A stretch of DNA of 7,545 bases. It comes from an uncultured Oscillospiraceae bacterium. GTDB taxonomy: Bacteria; Bacillota; Clostridia; Oscillospirales; Oscillospiraceae. Shown in pieces: positions 1-6,526 of the stretch. The translations under genes were made by a program, and so were the position numbers. The notes beneath the pieces are model-generated. The model searched no databases. It had not been told where the DNA came from and worked only from the letters and a program-made list of their open reading frames with translations. The stretch is from NCBI GenBank assembly GCA_910587645.1, contig CAJUNA010000031.1, positions 1-7,545 on the forward strand, given 5' to 3'. The stretch's first letter is position 1, and each line of letters opens with the position of its first letter.

Positions 1-68
1 CCCAGCTCCACATAGCTCAGCCCTTTTTGTCTGTCGCTTCGGATATCCATCCACTGTGCTCCTTTCAT
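1..68 (-). CDS. istA: IS21 family transposase IstA, N-terminal fragment
   Basis: The first 22 codons of a minus-strand gene run off the left edge. The visible protein starts MKGAQWMDIRSDRQKGLSYV. This resembles the start of IstA transposases, where a short leader precedes an N-terminal helix-turn-helix with a 'Q/K-G-x-S' turn. IstA is the DDE transposase of IS21 elements and works with the ATPase IstB. The ATG at 68 was chosen because an AGGGAG ribosome binding site lies 7 bases upstream; an in-frame ATG at 50 is the alternative. The assignment rests on the short N-terminus, on the IS21-like end just upstream and on the istB-like tail at the other element end. The catalytic region is not in the window. 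Confidence 0.6.
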   Translation of the reverse strand, partial: MKGAQWMDIRSDRQKGLSYVEL

Positions 69-133
69 TTTCTGACTCCCTTTCCGAGCTCTTTCTCGCC
101 CTGATTGGGAGTCTATCTCTTTTTTACCTCCTT

Positions 134-192
134 CGCCACAAAACTACATTTTTTCCTCGGCGTTTTTTTACATTTTATCACTGGCGCTGACA
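134..192 (-). repeat. IS21-like terminal inverted repeat, istA side
   Basis: This is the outer 59 bases of the left element, read from 192 downward. It begins TGTCAGCGCC and contains two related internal blocks, AAAATGTA followed by an ACGCCGAGG segment and then AATGTAGTTTTG followed by TGGCG. Such multiple internal repeats are the expected transposase binding sites at IS21 ends. It pairs with 7386-7444 with 12 mismatches. Confidence 0.75.
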
Positions 193-1075
193 GGCCTCGG
201 TGCTGAACATCCTCCACCAGTATGAGTACACCGGGGCGCTGGTGGGGCGCAAGCGGTACAAGGCCAGCCTCCATGAAAAGCGGACCGTCCCGCAGGATAA
301 GTCCGACTGGATCATCTATGAGGGGGCGCATGACGCCATCATCAGCAGGGCGGACTTCGACCGGGTGCAGGAGATCATCCGGCAGAGGAACGCCCCATCC
401 AAAGGGACGCCCAACAGCTACCCATTGAAAGGGCTTCTCAAATGCGGCAACTGCCATCGGACACTGAGCCGCGTCCACAGTTCTGCCGGATACTACTACC
501 GATGCACCAAGAGCAGGGCGGACGAGAACAGCGATTGCCCGCAGGGAAAACTGTTCTCCGAGAAGGAGATCGAGGGCATCATCTTCCGGGCGGTCATGCA
601 GATGTTGGCTATCTGCCAGGAGCAGAAAAAGCAAAAGTCCTCCCTGATGCTGACCCGCAAGGAACGCATCGCCGCCTGTGTTGCGGAGCTTCAAAAGCTG
701 GAACAGCAGCAGGAACGGTACAGGCAGGAGAAGTTCCGGGCCTACGAGGATTTTAGCGGCGGGGCGCTGGCAAAGGACGCCTACCTGAGACAGCGGGCGG
801 ACATTGACAGTAAGCTCGCCTCCGCCAAAGCCGAACAGGAGGCACAGGAACAGCTTTTATCTGAACTGGAGCATCTGGCCTTTCAGGATAAGGCACAGGA
901 GGATGATGTGTTCACTTCCTTTGCCGGGGCAACGGAACTGTCGGCGGAACTGGCGCAGACATTCATTAAGGAAGTGCTGGTATCCTCTCCCACCGAGATC
1001 GAGATTGACTGGAAGTTCCGGGATGTGTTTGGAGACCATTCTAATACCAAAGAGGAGGAAAGACATAATGGATAA
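193..1075 (+). pseudogene. Large serine recombinase, C-terminal part (truncated by IS21-like insertion)
   Basis: This is the 3' part of a large serine recombinase gene of the kind that integrates and excises clostridial mobile elements. The frame is open from the IS boundary at 193, so the catalytic resolvase domain and most of the recombinase domain are missing. In order, counting from the GTG at 200, what remains is: the end of the recombinase domain (LNILHQYEYTGALVGRK, residues 2-18); a zinc ribbon with Cys82, Cys85, Cys102 and Cys113; and a charged, Gln/Glu-rich coiled coil at about 155-230 that normally mediates synapsis control. Full-length relatives are about 500-560 residues and only about 290 remain. 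The stop overlaps the start of the next gene (ATGGATAA), so the two were probably translationally coupled. No ribosome binding site supports the GTG at 200, and the fragment has no catalytic serine, so it cannot be an active recombinase. Confidence 0.88.
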
Positions 1076-1571
1076 ACCGAGAAATGTTGCGGTCTATATG
1101 CGGGTCGCAAGAGCGCCCAGGGCGTGGATATACTGCCGGACGGCGGAACCGAACGCCTTTGCACTGAGGAGGCAACAGGAAGAACTTACGGCCTTTGCCA
1201 GGGATAACCACTATGAGGTCGTGGGCTGCACCGCCAAGCAGGAAACCGGCACAACAATGGTCCGCTCTGGAATGGCTGAGATCACCAATGCCGTCCTCCG
1301 GGGGGAGATGGACATCCTGCTTGTCTTGAACGCCACAAGGCTGGGGCGCGACATCTGGAACACGCTCGAATATGTTGGCTGGCTGAGAAAACATAATGTG
1401 ACGGTGAACTTTCCAACCGGGAAGTGGGGCGGCTCCTGCGGGCAAAGCAGACTATGCAGGGCGGGGCCACTTGACGAGTTTCCCCTTTCGCATAAAGCGG
1501 ATGCCGGAGGCGGTCTTTCAAAAGAAAGGCCAACAACCGCCTCCGGCATCCGTAAAAAATTTGGTGTTTAG
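1068..1571 (+). CDS. Small serine-recombinase-like protein lacking the catalytic serine, probably with a broken C-terminus
   Basis: This is a 167-residue protein. The ATG at 1068 follows GAGGAGG with good spacing and overlaps the stop of the upstream recombinase by 8 bases. Residues 30-112 follow the resolvase fold: FALRRQQEEL (QxxxL helix), Arg66-Ser-Gly, MDILLV (strand), then TRLGRD (90-95), equivalent to the usual DRLSR/DRLGR active-site motif. The N-terminal strand motif appears twice, VAVYMRVA (7-14) and WIYCRTA (20-26), and in both copies the position of the catalytic Ser (normally RVS) is Ala. It is therefore predicted not to cut DNA; such small Ser-less relatives could act as accessory or regulatory subunits. 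From about residue 115 the tail (PTGKWGGSCGQS onward) no longer resembles a recombinase and ends in a hairpin-rich segment, which suggests deletion or rearrangement. It could equally be called a pseudogene. Confidence 0.65.
   Translation: MDKPRNVAVYMRVARAPRAWIYCRTAEPNAFALRRQQEELTAFARDNHYEVVGCTAKQETGTTMVRSGMAEITNAVLRGEMDILLVLNATRLGRDIWNTLEYVGWLRKHNVTVNFPTGKWGGSCGQSRLCRAGPLDEFPLSHKADAGGGLSKERPTTASGIRKKFGV
1498..1552. repeat. Perfect 17-bp inverted repeat with nested small hairpin
   Basis: CGGATGCCGGAGGCGGT at 1498-1514 pairs perfectly with 1536-1552 across a 21-base loop. The loop itself contains CTTTC-AAAA-GAAAG (1515-1528), a second small hairpin. Neither side is followed by a clear T-run (GTAAAAAATTTGG on plus, CTTTATGCG on minus), so it is a poor match for a standard intrinsic terminator. 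It lies inside the abnormal tail of the small recombinase-like frame, 20 bases before the truncated third recombinase. It may be the remains of an element boundary, a damaged terminator or a regulatory hairpin. Confidence 0.8.
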
Positions 1572-2981
1572 TTGACACAAAGAGACATGAGTAGATTTGG
1601 CAGAGACTATTTGCAGGTCGGTCGGTTTACGGAAATCGTCTTTCCGAGCTACGATGTGCGGTTCATCGCCGTCAACGATGCGGTGGACAGTGCCAAAGGA
1701 GACAACGATTTTACCGTAATTCGCAATGTTTTTAACGATTTTTATGCAAAAGATACCAGCAAAAAGGTTCGCGCCGTTATGAAAGCCAAGGGAACCAGTG
1801 GCAAGCACTTGGGCGGTCCGCCCTACGGCTACCGCGCCGACCCGCAAGACAAAAATCATTGGATATTGGACGAGGATGCTGCCCCGATAGTCAAACGTAT
1901 TTTTGACCTGACCATTGCCGGAGTAGGCCCGTCCCGGATTGCCCGTATCTTGGAGGCAGACAAGGTGTTGACGGTCAAGGCCCTCTATGCCCAGCAGAAG
2001 GGAAAGCCCCTGCCGGAGCGCCCCTGCCACTGGATTGAGCAGTCCGTGGTCAACATCTTGGAACGGATGGAGTACACCGGCTGCACCTGTAATTTCAAAA
2101 CTTACTCTAAGTCCTACAAGCTCAAGAAGCGCATTCCCAACGCACTGGAGGATATGTTTATCCTGCCGGATACCCAGGAGGCCATTGTGCCGAAAGAACA
2201 GTGGGACAGAGTGCAGGAGCTTCGCAAGCACAAGCGCCGCATGACCAAAGCGGAGCGGCAGGGACTGTTCTCCGGTTTGGTGGTCTGCGCCGACTGCGGG
2301 AGCAAGCTCCACTTCGCCACCTGTAAGAACTTTGAGGGTAGACAGGATCACTACGTCTGTGCCAAGTACAAAAGCGGGCGGGGAACCTGTTCGGCGCACT
2401 ATATCCGGGAGGACGTTCTGCGGGATGTGGTTCTGGAGCGTATCCGGGCCGTGACAGAGTATATCCGGGCCGATGTGGAGGGTTTTCAAGAGGAATGGCT
2501 GATGTGCCGGAGGGAGGAACAGGAGAAGTCCATCCGGGAGGACAAGCGGCGGCTGGAGAAAGCAAAGAAGCGGCTGGCGGACATCGACAAGCTCATCACC
2601 CGTATCTATTAGGACATGGTACTCGGCGATCTAAGCCAGGAGCGTTACCAGAAGATGCTGGAGGGCTATGAGGCGGAGCAGGCGGCGCTCAATAACGAGG
2701 TCATCGGTCTTGAGGACTGGGTTGCGACCCGCGAGGAAATGGAGGACAATGTTGACCAGTTCCTTGCCCTGCTGGAAAAGTACGTGGACATCCCGGAGCT
2801 GACAACCACCATCGTGAACGAGTTCATCAAGCAGATCATCGTCTACGCCCCGGAAAAGGTCAACGGAAAGCGGACGCAGAAGGTCAAGATCGTTTTCAAC
2901 TTCCTGGAGGAAGTGGAAGTACCGGAAATCAGCGAACCTGTTATTACTGAAACTACCTATGGACGCAGAAAGACGGCGTGA
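1572..2981 (+). pseudogene. Large serine recombinase, N-terminally truncated and interrupted by TAG
   Basis: Homology starts abruptly at RDMSRFGRDYLQVG, which is the end of the resolvase catalytic domain. The first 80-100 residues, with the catalytic Ser, are absent, and the frame is preceded by TAG at 1569-1571. Counting the TTG at 1572 as residue 1: the recombinase domain is at about 78-180 (GKHLGGPPYGYRAD, then ERMEYTG); a zinc ribbon has Cys239, Cys242, Cys263 and Cys273; and a coiled coil starts near 312. At 2610 the codon TAG breaks the same frame, which then resumes with DMVLGDLSQERYQKMLEGYE and runs to TGA at 2979-2981. Relatives have an acidic residue at this point (Y-E-D pattern), so the stop probably arose by GAG to TAG. 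There is no convincing ribosome binding site at the TTG. The family integrates and excises mobile elements, but this copy is inactive on two counts. Confidence 0.88.
2610..2612 (+). other. In-frame amber stop inside recombinase remnant
   Basis: The reading frame is continuous on both sides of this TAG, and the coiled-coil homology crosses it without any shift (LITRIY, stop, DMVLGDLSQ). One base change from GAG would create it. It separates the zinc ribbon and half the coiled coil from the C-terminal 121 residues. Confidence 0.85.
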
Positions 2982-2996
2982 CACACGGTCACGCCG
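2974..2996 (+). terminator. Hairpin overlapping the recombinase stop codon
   Basis: CGGCGTGAC (2974-2982) and GTCACGCCG (2988-2996) form a perfect 9-bp stem with the loop ACACG. The TGA stop at 2979-2981 lies inside the left arm. No T-run follows (CCCTCTGCGG), so it is at best an RNA-stabilising or weak terminator structure. A better plus-strand terminator lies 33 bases further on. Confidence 0.5.
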
Positions 2997-3028
2997 CCCT
3001 CTGCGGCAAATAGTTACTTGTCACTATT

Positions 3029-3052
3029 AAGCCTTGGGATACAAGGCTTTTT
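3029..3052 (+). terminator. Intrinsic terminator, usable in both directions
   Basis: AAGCCTTG (3029-3036), loop GGATA and CAAGGCTT (3042-3049) form an 8-bp stem that runs into TTTTT (3048-3052) on the plus strand, ending the recombinase transcript. On the minus strand the same stem begins a few bases after the CCA end of the tRNA and is followed by TTAATAG. It can therefore also serve as the tRNA terminator, with a weaker U-tract. Confidence 0.75.
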
Positions 3053-3055
3053 GGT

Positions 3056-3147
3056 TGGCGGAGATGGAGAGATTCGAACTCTCGATACCCTTTTGGGGTA
3101 TACACGATTTCCAATCGTGCGCGCTCGACCAGCTACGCGACATCTCC
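3056..3147 (-). tRNA. tRNA-Ser (anticodon GGA)
   Basis: A 92-base class II tRNA is read on the minus strand. The acceptor stem pairs GGAGATG with CATCTCC, followed by G and an encoded CCA. The D-arm is GCG-TAGCTGGTCGAG-CGC. The anticodon arm is CACGA-TTGGAAA-TCGTG, giving anticodon GGA, which reads the serine codons UCC and UCU. The long variable arm (TATACCC/GGGTATC) is diagnostic of tRNA-Ser, and the T-arm is GAGAG-TTCGAAT-CTCTC. Its own promoter lies at 3203-3231. The recombinase remnant begins just beyond its 3' side. Confidence 0.96.
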
Positions 3148-3202
3148 ACATAGTTGCCCGGCTCTTATCAGCCTACAGAACTTTTGCTTAACAGCAAAAA
3201 TT

Positions 3203-3231
3203 ATTATATCCGCTTTCCCCTGTAAAGTCAA
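3203..3231 (-). promoter_or_regulatory. Vegetative sigma-A promoter of tRNA-Ser
   Basis: On the minus strand TTGACT (3231-3226) is separated by exactly 17 bases from a perfect TATAAT (3208-3203). Transcription would start near 3196, giving a leader of about 50 bases before the tRNA at 3147. The leader begins with a small TTTTGCT/AGCAAAA hairpin (3182-3199). Such a strong promoter is usual for stable RNA genes. Confidence 0.85.
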
Positions 3232-3277
3232 TAGTTAATTTGTGATTTTTTGAAGATTTTTCAAAATCCCAGCCGAA

Positions 3278-3305
3278 GCCGGACGCCCCAGGCAGGGCGT
3301 CCGGC
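3278..3305 (-). terminator. Terminator of the flagellin-like gene
   Basis: GCCGGACGCCC (3278-3288) pairs with GGGCGTCCGGC (3295-3305), an 11-bp GC-rich stem with a 6-base loop, 12 bases after the stop codon of the minus-strand flagellin-like gene. The downstream tract (TTCGGCTGGGATTTTG) is only partly T-rich, so termination may be incomplete or helped by other factors. Confidence 0.65.
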
Positions 3306-3317
3306 CACTTTCTACAG

Positions 3318-6300
3318 TTACCACAAGAGCTGCCACACATTTTCCGTTCCCCGTTTGCTATGGATGCGCATGGCCTGAGCGGATTGGAGCGGGATAAATT
3401 GGCGCATATTTTGCAATAGATCATCCGCTGCTGCGGTATCCCGCACCGGACGCTCCGTCCCCTCTCCATCCTGGTGAAACCCGGGAAGACCCAGGAAGCT
3501 CTCCTCCAACTGATGATACAGCGCGGTATACGCCGACTGGATCTGAGAAACCCAACGCTGGTCTGCGTTGATAACAACTCCGGCTGCCCGTGCGGCCGCC
3601 TGGGTAGAGACTTGCAGCTTATGGATCTGCAAAGCCCTGGCAGAGAGACGGAACTGCGGCAGCGTCACAATATCTTCCCCCATTTGCAGGGAAATACCGG
3701 ATCGGGTCCACAGTCTCGCGCTGCCGATATCCGCGCCGCCAGAAATCAAAACCTTCCCGCAGCCGCCAAACAGGCAGCCGCCGATATCCGCACCAGGGTT
3801 GCCTCCTACGGCTTTCGCAATCCGTGCGGTTCCGGTAATCAGAATGTCTCCACTCTTCCCCTGGACGCCAGCGCCGATGGCGGCGGCATGATTAACGGCC
3901 ACAGCGGTCACTGTGCCGCCCCGGATGGTGATATCGCCCACCGGTGCGCCTAAAGCGCCTCCAATGCCTGCACCGCCGCCCTTTCCGCCGGTAGAGGTTA
4001 CAATACCGCCCATGATCGTGACCGGCCCCATAAACCCGCGCTTTCCCGCACCAATGCCCGCGCCGCCGCCGGTTCCAGTGGCAATGATGCAGCCACCCCG
4101 GATCAGAATATGGCTGGCCTGGTCGCGGCTTCCGCCGCTGTCACGCCCAATGCCCGCACCACCCATGCCGCCGGTAGCGGTCAGGATCCCGTCCGGGCCA
4201 TCGGATTTGATGCAGTCAATACGCAGCGTGGTACCGTCTCCCAGAGAGATACCGGCGCAGCCCACGCCGCTTTCAAACCGGTTGTCAGTCCCGCTTTCCA
4301 GAAGCAGGGTCACATCGTTCTCCTGCCCCAGGCTGAAAGCCCTGCCTGCTTCCACCCGGCAGACCACGCCGCCTAAAGTCAGCTCTAAGGTTCCAATATG
4401 ATCCGCCAAGGCGATCCTGCCGCTGAAAGGCGCCCGGTTTGCATCTGTACCGGAACCGCCGGAAATGGTATCCACCAGGTTGGAGAGGATGTGGAGCGTG
4501 CGCGTCTCCTCTTCGTACACCCAGTCCCGGCCCTGTTCTCCACCGGTAATTGTGAACGGGTTTGGGTACATAGAAAATTCCTCAAAAGCCCCTGCCTGCT
4601 GGTTCCAGTGGAGATAGGCGTATCTGGTCTGTGGGCGTCCGAAAGCATCCTTGCCCTCAAGCAGCAGGGTATGAATGGGATGACCGTGGGATGGGTCGCC
4701 CTTATCCAGCCACAGACGTACCAGATCAGCGTAATTTCCCCCCATAAGGGCCATCCTTACATGCTTCCCGTTTAGCTCCATAGCGGTGATGGCACTCCAG
4801 CCGGGCAACAGGGTTTTCCATATGATATCCATAGGTTCCAACGGTTTTCCGTTGGAGTTGGTCACGTGTGCCGCCTGCGCCGCTAGGGAGACAGGCCCTT
4901 CCAGCACCACAGGGACTGTCAAAATGCCGGGAGTCCCGCCATCTTTCCCCGCTAGCGTCACCGCGCTGCCAGTCAGGCGCAGGGTATTGTCTCCATCCGC
5001 CTGAAGGTTTTCCAGCCGCAGCACTCCCGTGCCTCCTATGGCAAGGGACACGCCTGCCCGCAGATGAACCTGCGCCAGTGCATTGTCTCCCACAGAAGCG
5101 ATACTGGCTTCCGCGGCGCTGACCGTCAGTGTGGACACCTTCACACCGTCCAGCGTCACCATTCCGGAGCCGGTAACCAGGATCGCCTGCTCTCCCTTGC
5201 CTATCCCCTGGACGGTTACATCCGCCGTACCGCTGATGGTAAGCAGCCCGGTTTCCGCGTCAAAGGACACGCCGGAGAGATCCTTTCCCATCACCTGCAC
5301 ATTTCCCAATTGCAGAGTGGCAGCCTGCTGGGAATCTGCTGTTGGAATCTCTGCGGCGCCTGTGGCGTTCGCACCGGCGGTTTCCGGTTCCGCTGTTTCA
5401 GGCGAAACGTTTACCGGAACGGAGATATCTGCCCGGCTGGATCCGGCGGCGTTTTCCGCGCTTGGCGCACCGGTTGGAAGATCCATCATCAGATCCAGGG
5501 TCATCCCTTCAAAAAACGCTAAAAGGTTCACCATCGAAGCATCCGGCATAATGGCAGGCCCTTCGCCTGTCAGAAGCAGCTCTGTCAAAAAATCCTGTAA
5601 ACCGGGGGCCGTACCACTGGTAAATTGGTTCTGGAAGTCCTCCAGGCTGGCAAATTCACCGTTGGTCAGTTCCTTAACGGCTTCATCCAGCGACATGCCC
5701 CCCGCCATTTTTTCAAACAATTGGCGCAGGCCATCCGCCGCTTTCGATGGATCCATATTTTCCCCGGAACCTCTGCTGGCGATAATCGCGCCCAGGTACA
5801 ACGCCGCCAGCCGCCTTGCGGCGGGATTTGCCTCCAGGGAGTTTTTCTCCAATGCCGCTAACAGATCGGAAACGCTGGCGTTTTTGTTCAACCCCAGTCC
5901 CAATAAAATCTGCTCGGGGGTCAGGCCGTTCTGAAGGACGCCGTTCAGCAGCCAATCAGGAACCGCCTGCTCCCCATCCGCGCCATAAACCGCTTCTCCC
6001 AAGACGGTGAACAGCAGCGCGTCCATACCGTCCTCCATCCCCAGTGTTTCATCCAGAAATAGCTGGGTGCCGTTTACCGTGGCGCTGTTCATCATCCTGT
6101 CGATGCTCCTGCCCAGCCGGTCCAGCTCCGCTTGCAGGGCGGCGCGGTCTATCTCGCCGTCCCCGGCAGCCTTCTTTGCCAGCTCCGCCATGCGGCTGAG
6201 ACTGTCCTGGACTTCGGCCAGCACTGCCTCCCCCATTTGCAAAGTCCGGCGGCTTTCCCTGGCGTGGCCAGCGGCCTGGCTGCCCTTTGCCATCAACTGC

Positions 6301-6443
6301 CGCAGGGTTTCCGAGACGTTGAGCCCGGTAGCAGGGGCGGCCTTTTGGCTTGAGCTGCTGCTTGCTGTTTTTTCCGTTTTGCCTGTCTCCTGGCGAGCGG
6401 GTACAGCAAAACTCCGATCCCTCCGAATCCTCAAATCACTCAT
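3318..6443 (-). CDS. Giant flagellin-family protein with glycine-rich beta-helix-like insert
   Basis: This protein of 1041 residues is two to four times the length of ordinary flagellins. Residues about 38-130 align to the flagellin N-terminal region: ATGLNVSETLRQ matches AAGLAISEKMRG-type sequences, then AVLAEVQDSLSRMAELA, DRAALQAELDRL and NGTQLF. The C-terminus also matches flagellin: LQVSTQAAARAAGVV (about 943-957), then RDTAAADDLL to a final QSAQAM and VWQLLW (1001-1041), equivalent to the D0 helix ending in V-x-x-LL. Residues 1-37 are a Ser/Lys/Arg-rich leader instead of the usual MRINTN-type D0 helix. In between are a helical region (about 135-330), an Ala/Pro/Thr-rich linker (325-370), a strand-rich part (380-530), a mixed domain (540-660) and GGAGIG repeats (about 750-910). 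There is no Sec signal peptide or membrane segment, as expected for flagellar-type export. The start is supported by AGGAGG 7 bases upstream. The likely place is the cell or filament surface; binding of a glycan or surface is inference. Confidence 0.82.
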   Translation of the reverse strand: MSDLRIRRDRSFAVPARQETGKTEKTASSSSSQKAAPATGLNVSETLRQLMAKGSQAAGHARESRRTLQMGEAVLAEVQDSLSRMAELAKKAAGDGEIDRAALQAELDRLGRSIDRMMNSATVNGTQLFLDETLGMEDGMDALLFTVLGEAVYGADGEQAVPDWLLNGVLQNGLTPEQILLGLGLNKNASVSDLLAALEKNSLEANPAARRLAALYLGAIIASRGSGENMDPSKAADGLRQLFEKMAGGMSLDEAVKELTNGEFASLEDFQNQFTSGTAPGLQDFLTELLLTGEGPAIMPDASMVNLLAFFEGMTLDLMMDLPTGAPSAENAAGSSRADISVPVNVSPETAEPETAGANATGAAEIPTADSQQAATLQLGNVQVMGKDLSGVSFDAETGLLTISGTADVTVQGIGKGEQAILVTGSGMVTLDGVKVSTLTVSAAEASIASVGDNALAQVHLRAGVSLAIGGTGVLRLENLQADGDNTLRLTGSAVTLAGKDGGTPGILTVPVVLEGPVSLAAQAAHVTNSNGKPLEPMDIIWKTLLPGWSAITAMELNGKHVRMALMGGNYADLVRLWLDKGDPSHGHPIHTLLLEGKDAFGRPQTRYAYLHWNQQAGAFEEFSMYPNPFTITGGEQGRDWVYEEETRTLHILSNLVDTISGGSGTDANRAPFSGRIALADHIGTLELTLGGVVCRVEAGRAFSLGQENDVTLLLESGTDNRFESGVGCAGISLGDGTTLRIDCIKSDGPDGILTATGGMGGAGIGRDSGGSRDQASHILIRGGCIIATGTGGGAGIGAGKRGFMGPVTIMGGIVTSTGGKGGGAGIGGALGAPVGDITIRGGTVTAVAVNHAAAIGAGVQGKSGDILITGTARIAKAVGGNPGADIGGCLFGGCGKVLISGGADIGSARLWTRSGISLQMGEDIVTLPQFRLSARALQIHKLQVSTQAAARAAGVVINADQRWVSQIQSAYTALYHQLEESFLGLPGFHQDGEGTERPVRDTAAADDLLQNMRQFIPLQSAQAMRIHSKRGTENVWQLLW
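3714..4190 (-). repeat. Glycine-rich 30-residue protein repeat (GGAGIG turns)
   Basis: Within the flagellin-like protein, residues 752-910 hold five turns spaced 29-32 residues apart: GGAGIG at 761, 793 and 823, then HAAAIG at 852 and PGADIG at 883. Each is followed by a strand segment of the type I-x-I-x-GG-x-(I/V)-x-A (ILIRGGCIIATG, VTIMGGIVTSTG, ITIRGGTVTAV, ILITGTARIAK, VLISGGADIG). This pattern is seen in adhesin-like beta-solenoid proteins of gut Firmicutes. The last two turns are degenerate. The repeat is at protein level; the DNA copies have diverged. Confidence 0.8.
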
Positions 6444-6495
6444 TCCAAGACCTCCTATCGCCGGGCCGTCAAACCTGCCGGTTTATTTATCTTAA

Positions 6496-6522
6496 TTATC
6501 GGCAAATTGACGGAAAAGATAA
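6496..6522 (-). promoter_or_regulatory. Candidate sigma-28 (sigma-D/FliA) promoter for flagellin-like gene
   Basis: In the 83-base gap after sigK, the minus strand carries GCCGATAA (6503-6496), an exact match to the motility sigma -10 element. Eleven bases upstream is TTATCTTT (6522-6515), which matches the TAAAGTTT -35 at 5 of 8 positions. The total is 13 of 16 to the enterobacterial consensus at the correct spacing. The TAAA core favoured by Bacillus sigma-D is not well kept. The transcript would have a leader of about 45 bases before the AGGAGG at 6456-6451 and the ATG at 6443. Confidence 0.55.
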
Positions 6523-6526
6523 GGTG

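Larger units (their letters stand above)
1..192 (-). mobile_element. IS21-like element, istA-side end (partial)
   Basis: This is the 5' end of an insertion sequence that continues beyond the left edge. Read on the minus strand it starts with TGTCA (192 to 188), has about 120 bases of AT-rich noncoding sequence, and leads into the start of a transposase frame at 68. Its outer 59 bases match the other IS end in this window (starting at 7386) at 47 of 59 positions, counted by eye. Long, internally repetitive ends are typical of the IS21 family. The element interrupts the recombinase gene whose remainder begins at 193. The target duplication cannot be seen because the other end is outside the window. 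Confidence 0.8.

Noticed and set aside
1041..1445. Minus-strand open frames opposite the small recombinase (about 110-134 codons)
   Set aside because: They are antisense to resolvase motifs, have no family signature, and no ribosome binding site supports a start.
2610..2612. TAG as a recoded sense codon
   Set aside because: The recombinase is also missing its catalytic start, so ordinary decay explains the stop. The small recombinase frame also ends in TAG (1569-1571).
3182..3199. TTTTGCT/AGCAAAA hairpin as a terminator or regulatory RNA
   Set aside because: It lies at the start of the tRNA precursor, the stem is mostly A-T, and there is no gene it could terminate on either strand.
3714..4190. 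CRISPR-like or DNA-level tandem repeat array
   Set aside because: The regular spacing exists only at protein level. Nucleotide units differ, spacers are coding, and no cas gene is present.
5083..5934. A 283-codon open frame on the plus strand, opposite the flagellin-like gene
   Set aside because: It is Pro/Ser/Ala-rich, matches no family I know, has no ribosome binding site and is fully antisense to a strongly supported gene. Long antisense frames are common opposite GC-rich coding DNA.
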